DNA of 64,000 bases from Kocuria rhizophila DC2201 (GTDB lineage Bacteria; Actinomycetota; Actinomycetes; Actinomycetales; Micrococcaceae). The notes below the pieces were generated by a model. The model worked only from the letters and a program-made list of their open reading frames with translations. It was not told the DNA's origin and did no database searches. Shown here piece by piece: positions 26,725 through 36,048 of this stretch; within the stretch, counting starts at the first letter, position 1; every line of letters begins with the position of its first letter. Made by a program: the position numbers and the translations under genes. The DNA is taken from assembly GCF_000010285.1 (NCBI RefSeq), contig NC_010617.1:1364001-1428000 (forward strand), in the 5' to 3' direction.

Positions 26725-28761
26725 TCAGCGCGTGGTCCACACCCCGCGCTTGGCGGTCCAGTGGGCGATGACGCCGTTGGAGAACTGCTGGCGCACCTCG
26801 CCGTTGCTCGTGTACTCGTCCGTGGTGGGCCAGCCCCAGCCGCGCTCGAGTCCGGCCCGCTTCCAGGCGTCGCCGATCCCCCCGGTCTCCTTCACCGCGT
26901 GGGCACCGGAGCGGGCGCTCCACAGGGTCTTGGTCACCGAACTGCCCTTGCGGTACATCTGGTAGGAACCGCCGTTCACACGAGCCTCGCCGGAGGACGG
27001 GAAACCGTAGCCGCGCTCACGACCGGCCGCGATGAACTTCTTGCCGATCACCGTGGAGTTCTCCACGACGTTCGCGCCCGTGGCGCTGGACCAGTAGATG
27101 GTTACCTTCCGCCCGTTCTTCACGAACTCCTGGTATCGCCCGCCGTTCGCGGCGTTGGCCTCGTTCATCACGGGGTTGCCCCACTTGGCCGCGCCCCCGG
27201 TGGCGCGCCACGTGGTGCCGATCCCGCCCGAGACCGTGTAGGAGGCCTGAGCCTGGTCGGTGGGAGCCACGGCACGCACCGCGGCCGCCGGGTTGAGGTT
27301 CAGGGACCCCAGGCGCCCGCTGGCGGTGGACTTGAGGATCTGCTCCACGCGCGCGGGGGTGATGGCCGGGTCCCGCTGCTTCATCAGCGCCACGGTGCCG
27401 GAGACCAGGGGAGTGGCCATGGACGTGCCGTACATGTTCCCGTACGTGGCCCCGGCGGGTCCGCGTGTGCCCGCGTTGACGGTGGAGAGCATCGGGTACT
27501 GGCTGGTGCCGCCCGGTGCCAGCACGTCGACGACGGCGCCCGTGTTCGAGTAGCCGGCCGTGTTGCCGTTGTTGTCCGAGGCGCCCACCACGATGGTGTT
27601 CGCACAGTTGGCGGGGGCGGTTCCGCCCGCGTTGACCGCGGAGTTGCCCGCTGCAACCACCACGGGCACCCGCCGGTTCACGGCGGCGTTGATGGCGTTC
27701 TGCATGGTGGTCCCGCACTCGCCCGGGTAGTTCAGCGAGAGGTTGATGACCGTGGCGGGGGTGCGGTTGGCGGGCTGTCCCGCCACCGGTGCGCCGGCGG
27801 ACCACGCGACGGCGTCGGCGATGTCCGAGACCCACCCGTTGGTGCACTTGCCCAGCACGCGCACCGGCTGGATCTTCGCGCCCGGGGCGGCCCCGACGAT
27901 GCCGTTGCCGTTGTTGGTCACACCCGCGGCGAGACCCGCCACGTGGGTGCCGTGCCACGAGGAGTTGCGAGCGGCGGGGGAGCACTCGCCGGCGGCGCTC
28001 CAGTCGCCCTGGTCCTGGGGGTTGGCGTCGCGCAGGTCCCCGTCACGGGACAGGGCGGTGTCGTTGATGAAGTCCCGGCCAGGGACCACCTTGGAGTTGA
28101 GGTCCCCGTGGGAGGTGATCCCGGTGTCCAGCACGGCGATGGTCTGGCCGTTGCCGCGGGAGAGGTCCCACGCCTGGGTGAAGTTCACACCGCCCTGCTG
28201 GGGCCACAGGGTCCACTGGTAGTTCGTGTAGGTGTCATTGGGCACCCAGGAGGTGGACGCGAGGCGGTCCGCCTCCGCGTACTCCACGGCGGGATCGGCC
28301 TGAATCTTCGCGAGGACCTTCTCCTGCTCCCGCTCGTCGAGCTCACGGTCCAGCTTGATCACGTCCGCCTGCGCGGCCGTGGTCTTGACCCGTCCGGCGA
28401 CCTCCGGGGCGCGGGTCAGCGCGTGCTCGGCCGCGGCACCCACCACCTTCTCTTTGGTGGCCTCCGGCACGGCGGTGTCCTTGAACTTCACGATCACCCG
28501 GTCCGTCTCCGTGGGGGGATCGGAGGGCACGGTGCTCGCCGGAGTCTCGGGGGCCGGGGCCGTCGGTGCGGCGGCGGCCGGCTGCGCGGCGAGCACCAGT
28601 GCGGCCGTCACGGCCAGGGGCAGCGTGGCCCGGCGCACGACGCCGCCCAGCGCGTTCCAGGGGCCCGCGGCGGCGTCGTCCCGTGAGGTGCGGAACGCGG
28701 AAGCGGTGCGGACAGGGGCAGGGGGGCGTGCTGCGAGCACGCGGGTACGACGGAGCGCCAT
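26725..28761 (-). CDS. Secreted subtilisin-like serine protease with C-terminal LGFP repeats
   Basis: This 678-residue secreted protease of family S8 starts with a long Arg-rich signal region, a hydrophobic stretch at about 45-65 and AQPAAAA before the likely cleavage site. An I9-type propeptide occupies about 85-170. The catalytic triad is Asp212 (VLDTG), His270 (HGTHVAG) and Ser447 (GTSMATP), with Asn372 (AAGN) for the oxyanion hole. After residue 500 come three LGFP repeats (for example GYGFPSSGEA and GWGWPTTDEY), which in other actinobacteria anchor proteins to the cell wall. ATG 28761 follows AAAGG by ten bases; TAGGAT at 28836-28841 is a possible -10. Wall-associated protein turnover is likely. 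Confidence 0.9.
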   Translation of the reverse strand: MALRRTRVLAARPPAPVRTASAFRTSRDDAAAGPWNALGGVVRRATLPLAVTAALVLAAQPAAAAPTAPAPETPASTVPSDPPTETDRVIVKFKDTAVPEATKEKVVGAAAEHALTRAPEVAGRVKTTAAQADVIKLDRELDEREQEKVLAKIQADPAVEYAEADRLASTSWVPNDTYTNYQWTLWPQQGGVNFTQAWDLSRGNGQTIAVLDTGITSHGDLNSKVVPGRDFINDTALSRDGDLRDANPQDQGDWSAAGECSPAARNSSWHGTHVAGLAAGVTNNGNGIVGAAPGAKIQPVRVLGKCTNGWVSDIADAVAWSAGAPVAGQPANRTPATVINLSLNYPGECGTTMQNAINAAVNRRVPVVVAAGNSAVNAGGTAPANCANTIVVGASDNNGNTAGYSNTGAVVDVLAPGGTSQYPMLSTVNAGTRGPAGATYGNMYGTSMATPLVSGTVALMKQRDPAITPARVEQILKSTASGRLGSLNLNPAAAVRAVAPTDQAQASYTVSGGIGTTWRATGGAAKWGNPVMNEANAANGGRYQEFVKNGRKVTIYWSSATGANVVENSTVIGKKFIAAGRERGYGFPSSGEARVNGGSYQMYRKGSSVTKTLWSARSGAHAVKETGGIGDAWKRAGLERGWGWPTTDEYTSNGEVRQQFSNGVIAHWTAKRGVWTTR

Positions 28762-28995
28762 GGGTGGGGAACCTTTCGTGGCCACGGCACGGATCGGGGG
28801 GTGCGCCGGGGCCTGGGGGGACAAGAGCCAGGCTCATCCTAGGGGGAAGATCACGAAAGGGTGACGATCTGCGCCAAGGTGTCGTCATCCGGGCAGTGTG
28901 ACGGGCCGTGCACGGGCGGCTCCACGGGGGCGCCCGGCGCGGGAGTACCGCCCGGGAATAGTGCGAACCTGCGCGAGAACGGGCCCGGACGTGAA

Positions 28996-29029
28996 GACGC
29001 CCGGCCCACCGAAGGGTGGACCGGGCGTC
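28996..29029 (-). terminator. rpmE2 terminator hairpin
   Basis: GACGCCCGGCCCACC and GGTGGACCGGGCGTC form a 15-bp stem with one mismatch and a GAAG loop, 16 bases past the L31 stop on the minus strand. Confidence 0.82.
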
Positions 29030-29045
29030 AGGGGAGAAGTCCGGA

Positions 29046-29303
29046 CTACTTGGACTTCCCGAAGTTCGCGAAGCGCTGGTTGAAGCGCTCCACACGGCCG
29101 GCGGAGTCCATGATGCGCTGCTTGCCCGTGTAGAACGGGTGGGACTCGGAGGAGATCTCGACCTCGATGATCGGGTACTCGTCGCCGTCCTCCCACGTCT
29201 CCGTCTTGGAGGAGGTGGCGGTGGAACGAGTCAGAATGACCTTGCCGGAGGCGAGGTCACGGAAGAGAACCGGGTGGTAGTCCGGGTGGATGTCAGCCTT
29301 CAT
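29046..29303 (-). CDS. rpmE2: 50S ribosomal protein L31 type B
   Basis: This is the 85-residue alternative form of L31, starting [20 protein letters not shown]. It lacks the CxxC zinc ribbon of the primary L31 and has the type-B insertion. In actinobacteria such paralogues usually belong to a Zur regulon and replace zinc-containing L31 during zinc limitation. GAAGG precedes the ATG. TACCAT near 29391-29396 on the minus strand is a possible -10. I do not see a clear AT-rich Zur palindrome in the upstream 100 bases, so regulation is unproven. Confidence 0.93.
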   Translation of the reverse strand: MKADIHPDYHPVLFRDLASGKVILTRSTATSSKTETWEDGDEYPIIEVEISSESHPFYTGKQRIMDSAGRVERFNQRFANFGKSK

Positions 29304-29564
29304 GGTGTCAACCTTCTGTCGGTGCCTGGATTTTGCCAGGCACGGCGTTGCTCGGATGCGGTGCGCCCGAGCGGGCACACCAACCCACTATGGTACGCGC
29401 AACACGCCCCCGGGTCGATCCGGGACACGGACCGCCCGGCCACCGGTCCGCGGCAGGCCTACCATCGGGGGAGGACACTCGGCCGCACCCCGCACCGGGC
29501 GCGCACGACGCCGCCCACGCACCCCGGGACGCGACCGGAACCCACCACCAGGAAGGGTCGAGGC

Positions 29565-30629
29565 ATGACCACCGCACGCGCACACGGCGAGTACAAGGTC
29601 CAGGGCGGGAAGCTGGTGGTCGCGGACCTCACGGTCACCGACCACCGGCTCACGGACGTCTCCGTCAACGGGGACTTCTTCCTCGAGCCCGACGAGGCGC
29701 TCGCGGACATCAACGCGGCTCTCACGGGGCTGCACGAGGACACCTCCGCGCAGGAGATGACCGAGCGGATCCAGGCCGCGCTGCCCGCAGGGGCCGTGCT
29801 GTTCGGCTTCGACGCCCGCGCCGTGGTCACCGCCGTGCGGCGCGCCCTCGGCAGGGCCACCACGTGGAGCGACCACGCGTGGGAGGTGGTGCCCGCCACC
29901 GTGCGGCCCACGCTGGAGAACCTCGCCCTGGACGAGGTGCTGGCCCGGGAGGTGGGCGCGGGGCACCGCCCGCCCACGCTGCGGTTCTGGGACTGGGACG
30001 AGCCCGCCGTGGTGATCGGCTCCTTCCAGTCGGTGCGCAACGAGGTGGACCCCGAGGGTGCACGGCGCCACGGGGTGCAGGTGGTCCGCCGCGTGTCCGG
30101 GGGAGGGGCCATGTTCATGGAGGCCGGCAACTGCATCACCTACTCCCTCTACCTCCCGCAGACCCTGGTGGACGGGATGAGCTTCGCGGAGTCCTACCCG
30201 TTCCTGGACGCGTGGGTCATGCAGGCCTTCGCGGAGCTCGGGGTGGAGGCGTTCTACGTGCCGCTCAACGACATCGCCACGCCGCAGGGCAAGATCGGCG
30301 GCGCCGCGCAGAAGCGCTTCGCCAACGGCGGGATGGTCCACCACGTGACCATGAGCTACGACATCGACGCGGAGAAGATGACGGACGTGCTGCGGATCGG
30401 GCAGGAGAAGATCTCGGACAAGGGCATCCGCTCCGCCAAGAAGCGGGTGGACCCGCTGCGTCGCCAGACCGGGATGGCCCGGCAGGACGTGATCGCCGCG
30501 CTGAGCCGCACGTTCACCGACCGCTACGGCGCCACGGCCGGGGCGGTCCGGGACGGCGAGCTCACCGCGGCCTGGAAGCTCATCGACGAGAAGTTCGGCA
30601 CGCACGAGTGGATCCACCGGGTGCCCTAG
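29565..30629 (+). CDS. Lipoate/biotin protein ligase family protein
   Basis: This 354-residue cytoplasmic protein joins two modules. Residues 1-95 resemble the accessory domain of lipoate ligases, here placed N-terminal. Residues 115-350 form the BPL/LplA catalytic domain with FWDWDEPAVVIGSFQSVRNE, the RRVSGGGAMFM loop and the GKIGGAAQKR lysine motif. It probably activates lipoate or octanoate for 2-oxoacid dehydrogenases or glycine cleavage protein, but no partner gene is near. GGAAGG lies upstream of ATG 29565, and TACCAT at 29460-29465 is a possible -10. Confidence 0.83.
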   Translation: MTTARAHGEYKVQGGKLVVADLTVTDHRLTDVSVNGDFFLEPDEALADINAALTGLHEDTSAQEMTERIQAALPAGAVLFGFDARAVVTAVRRALGRATTWSDHAWEVVPATVRPTLENLALDEVLAREVGAGHRPPTLRFWDWDEPAVVIGSFQSVRNEVDPEGARRHGVQVVRRVSGGGAMFMEAGNCITYSLYLPQTLVDGMSFAESYPFLDAWVMQAFAELGVEAFYVPLNDIATPQGKIGGAAQKRFANGGMVHHVTMSYDIDAEKMTDVLRIGQEKISDKGIRSAKKRVDPLRRQTGMARQDVIAALSRTFTDRYGATAGAVRDGELTAAWKLIDEKFGTHEWIHRVP

Positions 30630-30763
30630 GTACTATGTGCGAAAGCAACTGAGGATCTGCGGCCCGCGTGCCGCCCGGCGGCGTCGGGCTCGTGGGACCA
30701 TGCAGTGACCGGCGCACGGAGAGCGCCGCCCGATCCGACATCCCCCCAGCCCCGGAGTGCCAC

Positions 30764-31792
30764 GTGTCCCAGAACGAGTACGAGATCAACGACGAGCGCC
30801 CTGCGCCCCGCAAGCGGCACACGGGCCGCAACATCCTGCTGGTGCTGCTCGGGCTGGTCCTGGTGGTGGCGGTGGCCGCGGGACTGTTCGTGTGGAACAT
30901 CGGGCGCAACTTCGAGAAGGGCGCCAACAACCTGGAGTCCGCGTTCCCCGAGGAGTCCAGCCGCCCGGCCAAAGGCTCCAAGGAGGACAGCGGCACCACG
31001 GTGCTGCTGCTGGGCTCGGACAAGCGCCCCCAGGGCCAGGACCCGGACGTCACCGGTTCCCGTGCGGACTCCATCATGCTGCTGCACATCCCCGAGGACG
31101 GGGGCCAGATGTACGTGATGTCGATCATGCGTGACACGTGGGTCGACATCCCCGGGGTGGGTGAGGCCAAGATCAACGCGGCCCTGGACCAGGGCGGCAT
31201 GCCGAAGATGGTGAGCACCATCGAGGAGAACTTCGACACCCGCGTGGACGAGGTGGCCATGGTGGACTTCGCCGGTTTCGAGGGGCTCACCGACGCCCTC
31301 GGCGGCGTGACGGTGGACGTGCCCATCGCCTTCACGGCGCAGGGCGGGCAGCACTTCGAGGCCGGGCCCCAGAAGATGAACGGAGAGCAGGCCCTCGCGT
31401 TCGTGCGCGAGCGCTACGCGTTCCAGGACGGCGACTACCAGCGGGTGCGCGACCAGCGAGCCTACCTGCAGGCCATGCTCAACGAGCTGGTGAGCGCGGG
31501 GACCCTGACGAACCCGGTGAAGCTGAACCAGGTGGTCAAGCAGATCTCCCCGTACCTCACGGTCAGCGACGGTCTCACCGCGGGCTGGATCGCGCAGCAG
31601 GCCCCCAAGCTCGTGGGTCTGGGCAGCGGCGACATCCACATGTTCACGGTGCCCAACAAGGGTGTGGGGACCTCCGCGGACGGGCAGTCGATCATCGTGG
31701 CGGACCAGGATGCCATGAAGCAGATCGGCAAGGCCATCTCGGACGGGACCCTGGACCAGTACGCGCAGTCCGTGGGCACGCAGGGCCAGTGA
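30764..31792 (+). CDS. LCP (LytR-CpsA-Psr) family wall-polymer ligase
   Basis: LCP enzymes transfer teichoic acid, teichuronic acid, arabinogalactan or capsule from a lipid carrier to peptidoglycan. This 342-residue protein has a basic N-terminus, one membrane helix at about 23-46 and an outer catalytic domain. Conserved LCP residues lie in LLLGSDKRP, GSRADSIMLLHI, IMRDTWVDIPG, KINAAL and LAFVRERYAFQDGDYQRVRD, which hold the Arg and Asp of the pyrophosphate site. The start is GTG 30764 behind GGAG. TACTAT at 30631-30636 is a possible -10. It opens the polysaccharide locus and is the likely final attachment enzyme. Confidence 0.92.
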   Translation: MSQNEYEINDERPAPRKRHTGRNILLVLLGLVLVVAVAAGLFVWNIGRNFEKGANNLESAFPEESSRPAKGSKEDSGTTVLLLGSDKRPQGQDPDVTGSRADSIMLLHIPEDGGQMYVMSIMRDTWVDIPGVGEAKINAALDQGGMPKMVSTIEENFDTRVDEVAMVDFAGFEGLTDALGGVTVDVPIAFTAQGGQHFEAGPQKMNGEQALAFVRERYAFQDGDYQRVRDQRAYLQAMLNELVSAGTLTNPVKLNQVVKQISPYLTVSDGLTAGWIAQQAPKLVGLGSGDIHMFTVPNKGVGTSADGQSIIVADQDAMKQIGKAISDGTLDQYAQSVGTQGQ

Positions 31793-31797
31793 CGCAC

Positions 31798-31829
31798 CGG
31801 CGCCCGGGTGGGACACCGCCCGGGCGCCG
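31798..31829 (+). terminator. Terminator after the LCP gene
   Basis: CGGCGCCCGGG (31798-31808) and its exact complement (31819-31829) form an 11-bp stem with a ten-base loop, six bases after the stop. Confidence 0.75.
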
Positions 31830-31945
31830 TCCTCGCCCCCCCCCGCAGGTAACCGCCCTCAGGTCCGCTCCCGGCCCCGCCTGCTTCCAGCTCTGCCCCC
31901 ATCCCACGTTCCTTCCCACCTCGTGACCCCCCACGCGAGAGGCCC

Positions 31946-33277
31946 ATGAACACCTCAGCCCCCATGCGAGAGGCCCAGGACGCGTCCGGACCCCCGCTGA
32001 ACGTCCTGCTCCTGACCAGTTCCTACTGGCCCGAGCACTCCCCGCCGCAGCGCCGGTGGTCCTCCCTGGTCAGCCACCTGAGGGAGCGGGGCTGGCGCGT
32101 GTCCGTGGTGTGCCCCGTGGCGCACTACGGTCCCGGCCCGGACTTCTCCGCGAGCACGCGGGGGCGCCCGTGGCGGCGCCAGCCTGGGTTCCTGGGGGAG
32201 CGCATCCACCGTGTCCCGTACCTGTTCGTGGGTGACCACCGGGCGGGGAAGCTGCTGGACCAGCTGGTGAGCGCCGCGGGCTCGGCCCTGCTGGGGTGCT
32301 TCACGGGGCCCCAGGACGTGGTGGTGGTCACCGCACCGTCCCTGCCACTGCTGGCCTCGGCTCTGCTGGTGGCGCGGGTGAAGGGGATCCCGCTGGTCGT
32401 GGAGATGCGAGACGCGTGGCCGAACCTCGCCCACGACGCGTCCCTGGTGCGCGGCGGCTCCCGGTCCCTGGTCAACTGGGCGGTGGTCCACGTGCAGAAC
32501 CGTGCGGACCTGGTGGTCACGGTGACCCAGGGCTTCGCCCGGACCCTGCGGCGTCGTGGTGTGCGCCACGTGGTGACGGTGCGCAACGGGATCCTGCTGG
32601 AGCGCACGCCCCAGCTGCCCCCGCCACCGCCGCGGCGGGAGCGGCTGCGCGTGCTGTACCTGGGCAACCACGGCGAGTCCCAGTCCCTGGACCGGCTGAT
32701 CCGCGCGGCCCACCTGGCGGGGGACGCCGTGGAACTGACCATGGTGGGTCACGGCAGCCAGAAACCCGCCCTGCAACGTCTGGCCGTGACCCTCGGGGCG
32801 GACGTGCGCTTCCTGCCCCCGGAGTACCGGGAGCACGTGTTCGACCGCTACCGGGAGGCGGACACCGTGGTGATCTCCCTGCGCGACGACTGGAAGTCCT
32901 TCGAGGACACCATCCCGTCCAAGACCTACGAGGTGCTCGCGGTGGGCCGTCACATCACGGCCGTGGTGCGGGGAGAGGCCGCCCACGTGCTCACCGAGGC
33001 GGGGGAGGGGGACATCGTCCCGGCGGACCCCGCCGCGATCGCCGCACTGTGGACGCGGCTCGCCCGGGACCGCTCGCGGCTGCTCACCACCGGCTCCGGA
33101 CGGGCGTGGGTGGCGCACAACGCGGACTACGCGGACCTCGCGGTGCAGTACGACCAGCACCTGCGCGCCACCGTGCGGGAGCACTCACGGGCCCGCGGGG
33201 TGGGGCTGCTGCCGCGCACCGCGCGATTCGCACAAGCCGTCTCCCGCAGCTGGCGCCCCCACCAGGACCCCGCGTGA
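31946..33277 (+). CDS. GT4 family glycosyltransferase
   Basis: This 443-residue GT-B fold enzyme has an N-terminal acceptor domain beginning LNVLLLTSSYWPEHSPPQRR, with VVEMRDAWP mid-way. The C-terminal nucleotide-sugar domain has VLYLGNHGESQSLDRLI, ELTMVGHGSQKPAL and EDTIPSKTYEVLAVG, the EX7E-like region of GT4 enzymes. It resembles WbuB-type ManNAc/FucNAc transferases. The gene leads an operon; the next start overlaps its stop as GTGA. Its donor could be UDP-ManNAcA or a UDP-HexNAc, but this is inference. Confidence 0.85.
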   Translation: MNTSAPMREAQDASGPPLNVLLLTSSYWPEHSPPQRRWSSLVSHLRERGWRVSVVCPVAHYGPGPDFSASTRGRPWRRQPGFLGERIHRVPYLFVGDHRAGKLLDQLVSAAGSALLGCFTGPQDVVVVTAPSLPLLASALLVARVKGIPLVVEMRDAWPNLAHDASLVRGGSRSLVNWAVVHVQNRADLVVTVTQGFARTLRRRGVRHVVTVRNGILLERTPQLPPPPPRRERLRVLYLGNHGESQSLDRLIRAAHLAGDAVELTMVGHGSQKPALQRLAVTLGADVRFLPPEYREHVFDRYREADTVVISLRDDWKSFEDTIPSKTYEVLAVGRHITAVVRGEAAHVLTEAGEGDIVPADPAAIAALWTRLARDRSRLLTTGSGRAWVAHNADYADLAVQYDQHLRATVREHSRARGVGLLPRTARFAQAVSRSWRPHQDPA

Positions 33278-35064
33278 CGCGCCGGGCCCCGGCCACCGTC
33301 CGCCGCGCGCGGGAGATCGCCGTGAACCTGTGGCTCACCGCCGCCACGGTGGTCCACCACGTAGGTGAGGACCCCGTGGTGTTCTGCCTGCAGCTCTCCC
33401 GCCGGCTGCCGCGCCGCTGGGTGGTCCCGGCCGCGCGCCTCGTGTCCCGGCTGCCGGGCGGGCGGGCGGTCCCGGCACGCGCGACCGCCCTGCACGTGCT
33501 CGGCCGGGACGACGCCGCCCGCGCCCTGCTGCACGACGCGCCCGCGGCGTGGCCCCCCGCGGCCCGGCGCAGAGCGGCGGAGGTGGCCCTGGCCACCGGG
33601 GACCCCGGTCTCGCCGAGACCCTGCTGGAGCCGCTGCCCCGCGGATCCCGCGGCGCGGCCGCCACCCGCGCCCGGCTCGCCTGGCACCGCGGCGACGTGG
33701 ACGGCGCCGTCGAGGCCCTGCGGCACGCCGAGCACGCCGGAACCGCCACCCGCGGCGAGCGCGCGCTCCACCTGCGCCTGAGCGCCGAACGGGACCTGCT
33801 GGGGGACTTCACCCCCCACCTGGACCCCGTCCCCGGCTACCAGCCCCGCGAGCGCACCCTCCTCTACGCCGTGACCAACTCCCTGCCCCACACCGGCAGC
33901 GGCTACGCCCAGCGCACCCACTCCTGCGCCACGGCCCTGCGGGACCGCGGCTGGGACGTCCACGCCGCCACCCGCCCCGGCTACCCCGTGCAGGTCGGCA
34001 GGAGCCTCGCTCACCACACCGACACCGTGGACGGGATCCCCTACCACCGCATCCTCCCCGCCCACCTGGCACCCACCGCCACCGGACGCGTCCAGCAGCA
34101 CGCCGAGGCCCTGCTGCGCCTCGCCCTGCAGATCCGCCCCGCCGTGCTGCACACCACCAGCCACCACGTCAACGCGCTCGCCGTGCGGGCCGTGGCCGAG
34201 GCCATCGGGATCCCGTGGGTCTACGAGGTGCGCGGTCTGCTCGCGGACACCTGGGCCGCGACCCGCGGACCCGAGGCCCTCGCCTCCGCCCGCTACGAAC
34301 GATTCCAGCGCCGCGAGGCCCAGGCCGTGGCCGCCGCGGACCGCACCGTGACCCTCGGAACCGCCATGGCCGAGCGCATCACCGCACTCACCGCGGCCCT
34401 CGGCCCCGAGGCCCCACCCCCGCGCGTGGACCTCGCCCCCAACGGCGTGGGACGCGACTACCTGCGCGCCGTGCCTACCCGCCACGACGCCCGCGCCGCA
34501 CTCGGACTGGACCCCCACCACCTGATCATCGGCACCGTCAGCTCCCTCGTGGACTACGAGGGCCTCGACGACCTCCTGCGCGCCGCCGCGCTGCTCGCCC
34601 CCTCCCTGCCCGCCCTGCGCGTGCGCATCACCGGCGACGGCGTGGCCCGCCCCGCACTCGAACGCCTCGCCCGGGACCTCGGCCTCACCGCGACCGTCAC
34701 CTTCACCGGCCGCGTGGACCGCGCCCACGCCCCCGTCCACGCCGCGGCCCTCGACATCTTCCTCATCCCCCGCAAGGACCGCACCGTCACACGCACCGTC
34801 ACCCCCCTGAAACCCGTCGAGGCCATGGCCGCGGGCGCCACCGTGATCGCCAGCGACCTCCCGGCGCTGCGCGAGTCCGTCCACCACGAGCACACCGGCT
34901 TACTCACACCCCCCCGAGGACCCCGCCGCGCTCGCGGCCGCCGTGCGTCGTCTGGCCTCCCGCCCCGACGACGCCGCCCGGCTGGCCCGCGCGGGCCGGC
35001 AGTGGGCACGCACGCACCGCACCTGGGACGCCGTGGCCCGCGAGGCGGACGCGCGGTACTGTGA
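33274..35064 (+). CDS. Two-domain GT4 glycosyltransferase, frameshifted near the C-terminus
   Basis: From GTG 33274 the protein has an Ala/Arg-rich helical N-terminal region (to about 180) and a GT4 domain: TNSLPHTGSGYAQRTHSCAT, WVYEVRGLLADTW, IGTVSSLVDYEGLDDLLRAA and LKPVEAMAAGATVIASD. After ...HEHTGLLTPP the frame turns into Arg/Pro-rich nonsense ending at 35064. Removing one C from the C7 run at 34909-34915 restores PEDPAALAAAVRRLASRPDD and extends the frame to TGA 35117-35119, which overlaps the next ATG as ATGA. The true gene is therefore 33274-35119 (614 residues) with a one-base insertion: sequencing error, recent mutation or phase variation. The design matches the GT at 48972-51443. 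Confidence 0.8.
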   Translation: MTRRAPATVRRAREIAVNLWLTAATVVHHVGEDPVVFCLQLSRRLPRRWVVPAARLVSRLPGGRAVPARATALHVLGRDDAARALLHDAPAAWPPAARRRAAEVALATGDPGLAETLLEPLPRGSRGAAATRARLAWHRGDVDGAVEALRHAEHAGTATRGERALHLRLSAERDLLGDFTPHLDPVPGYQPRERTLLYAVTNSLPHTGSGYAQRTHSCATALRDRGWDVHAATRPGYPVQVGRSLAHHTDTVDGIPYHRILPAHLAPTATGRVQQHAEALLRLALQIRPAVLHTTSHHVNALAVRAVAEAIGIPWVYEVRGLLADTWAATRGPEALASARYERFQRREAQAVAAADRTVTLGTAMAERITALTAALGPEAPPPRVDLAPNGVGRDYLRAVPTRHDARAALGLDPHHLIIGTVSSLVDYEGLDDLLRAAALLAPSLPALRVRITGDGVARPALERLARDLGLTATVTFTGRVDRAHAPVHAAALDIFLIPRKDRTVTRTVTPLKPVEAMAAGATVIASDLPALRESVHHEHTGLLTPPRGPRRARGRRASSGLPPRRRRPAGPRGPAVGTHAPHLGRRGPRGGRAVL

Positions 35065-35115
35065 TCTGGTTCATTCCATCCCCCACACGGCCCACACCCG
35101 CGAGGAGAACTCCGC

Positions 35116-36048
35116 ATGACCACCAGTGCCGCCGCGACGCCGGGCTCGTGGGCCTCCCCGCAGGACGGAGGCCCTCCCCGCACGCAGCCGCGCCCGAGCC
35201 ACGTGGTGGACTTCGACCCCTCGACCATGCAGGCGGTGGGGGCGCGCCCCCCGCTGGGCGACTACCTCCGGGACCTGTGGGGATCGCGCCACTTCATCTG
35301 GTACGACGCCCGGGTGCGCCTGGCCGTGAGCCAGGACCACACCCTGCTGGGCAAGGCGTGGATCGTGCTCAACCCCGTGCTGCTGGGGCTCACGTTCTAC
35401 CTGATCTTCGGGCTGCTGCTGCGCACGGGGCAGGGCATCGACAACTTCGTGGCGTTCATCGTGCTGGGCCTGACCATGTTCACGTACAGCACCCGCTCGG
35501 TGGTGTCGGCGGCGCGGTCCATGGCGTCCGGCAAGGCCCTGGTGCGAGGGTTCATGTTCCCGCGTGCGGCGCTGACCCTGTCCATCGTGGTCCGCGACGC
35601 CCTCACCCAGCTCTACGCCGTGGCCGCGATCCTGGTGTTCCTGCTGATCGTCCCTCCGTTGGAGCCCGTCTCCTGGACCTGGCTGCTCCTGCTACCCGTG
35701 ATCGCGCTGCAGACCGTGTTCAACTGGGGTCTGGGAATGCTCCTGGCCCCCGCGGTGCACAGGATCCCCGACCTCGCCAACGTGCTCTCGTTCGCCATGC
35801 GGCTGTGGCTCTACGCGTCGGGGATCTTCTACGACCCCTCGCGCTTCGTGGACGACCCCCGGGTGCTCGCGCTGTTCCACGCCAACCCGCTCTACCAGGT
35901 GCTGTCCATGAGCCGCGACCTGGTGCTGCGCGCACAGCTGCCCCACTGGTCCTCGTGGGCCGTGCTCGGGGGCGCTGCCGTGGTCCTGCTGGAGGTGGGA
36001 TTCCTGGTCTTCTGGTGGAACGAGGAGAGCTACGCCGATGAACGCTGA
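35116..36048 (+). CDS. Polysaccharide ABC exporter permease (Wzm/TagG-like)
   Basis: This membrane half of an ABC-2 polysaccharide exporter has 310 residues. A cytoplasmic N-terminus of about 75 residues contains the amphipathic segment DLWGSRHFIWYDARVRLAVS, as in Wzm and TagG. Six helices follow, from LLGKAWIVLNPVLLGLTFYL to AVVLLEVGFLVFWW. ATG 35116 overlaps the corrected end of the preceding glycosyltransferase (ATGA). The ATPase gene overlaps its end by 11 bases. The pair should flip the lipid-linked polymer across the membrane. Confidence 0.9.
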   Translation: MTTSAAATPGSWASPQDGGPPRTQPRPSHVVDFDPSTMQAVGARPPLGDYLRDLWGSRHFIWYDARVRLAVSQDHTLLGKAWIVLNPVLLGLTFYLIFGLLLRTGQGIDNFVAFIVLGLTMFTYSTRSVVSAARSMASGKALVRGFMFPRAALTLSIVVRDALTQLYAVAAILVFLLIVPPLEPVSWTWLLLLPVIALQTVFNWGLGMLLAPAVHRIPDLANVLSFAMRLWLYASGIFYDPSRFVDDPRVLALFHANPLYQVLSMSRDLVLRAQLPHWSSWAVLGGAAVVLLEVGFLVFWWNEESYADER

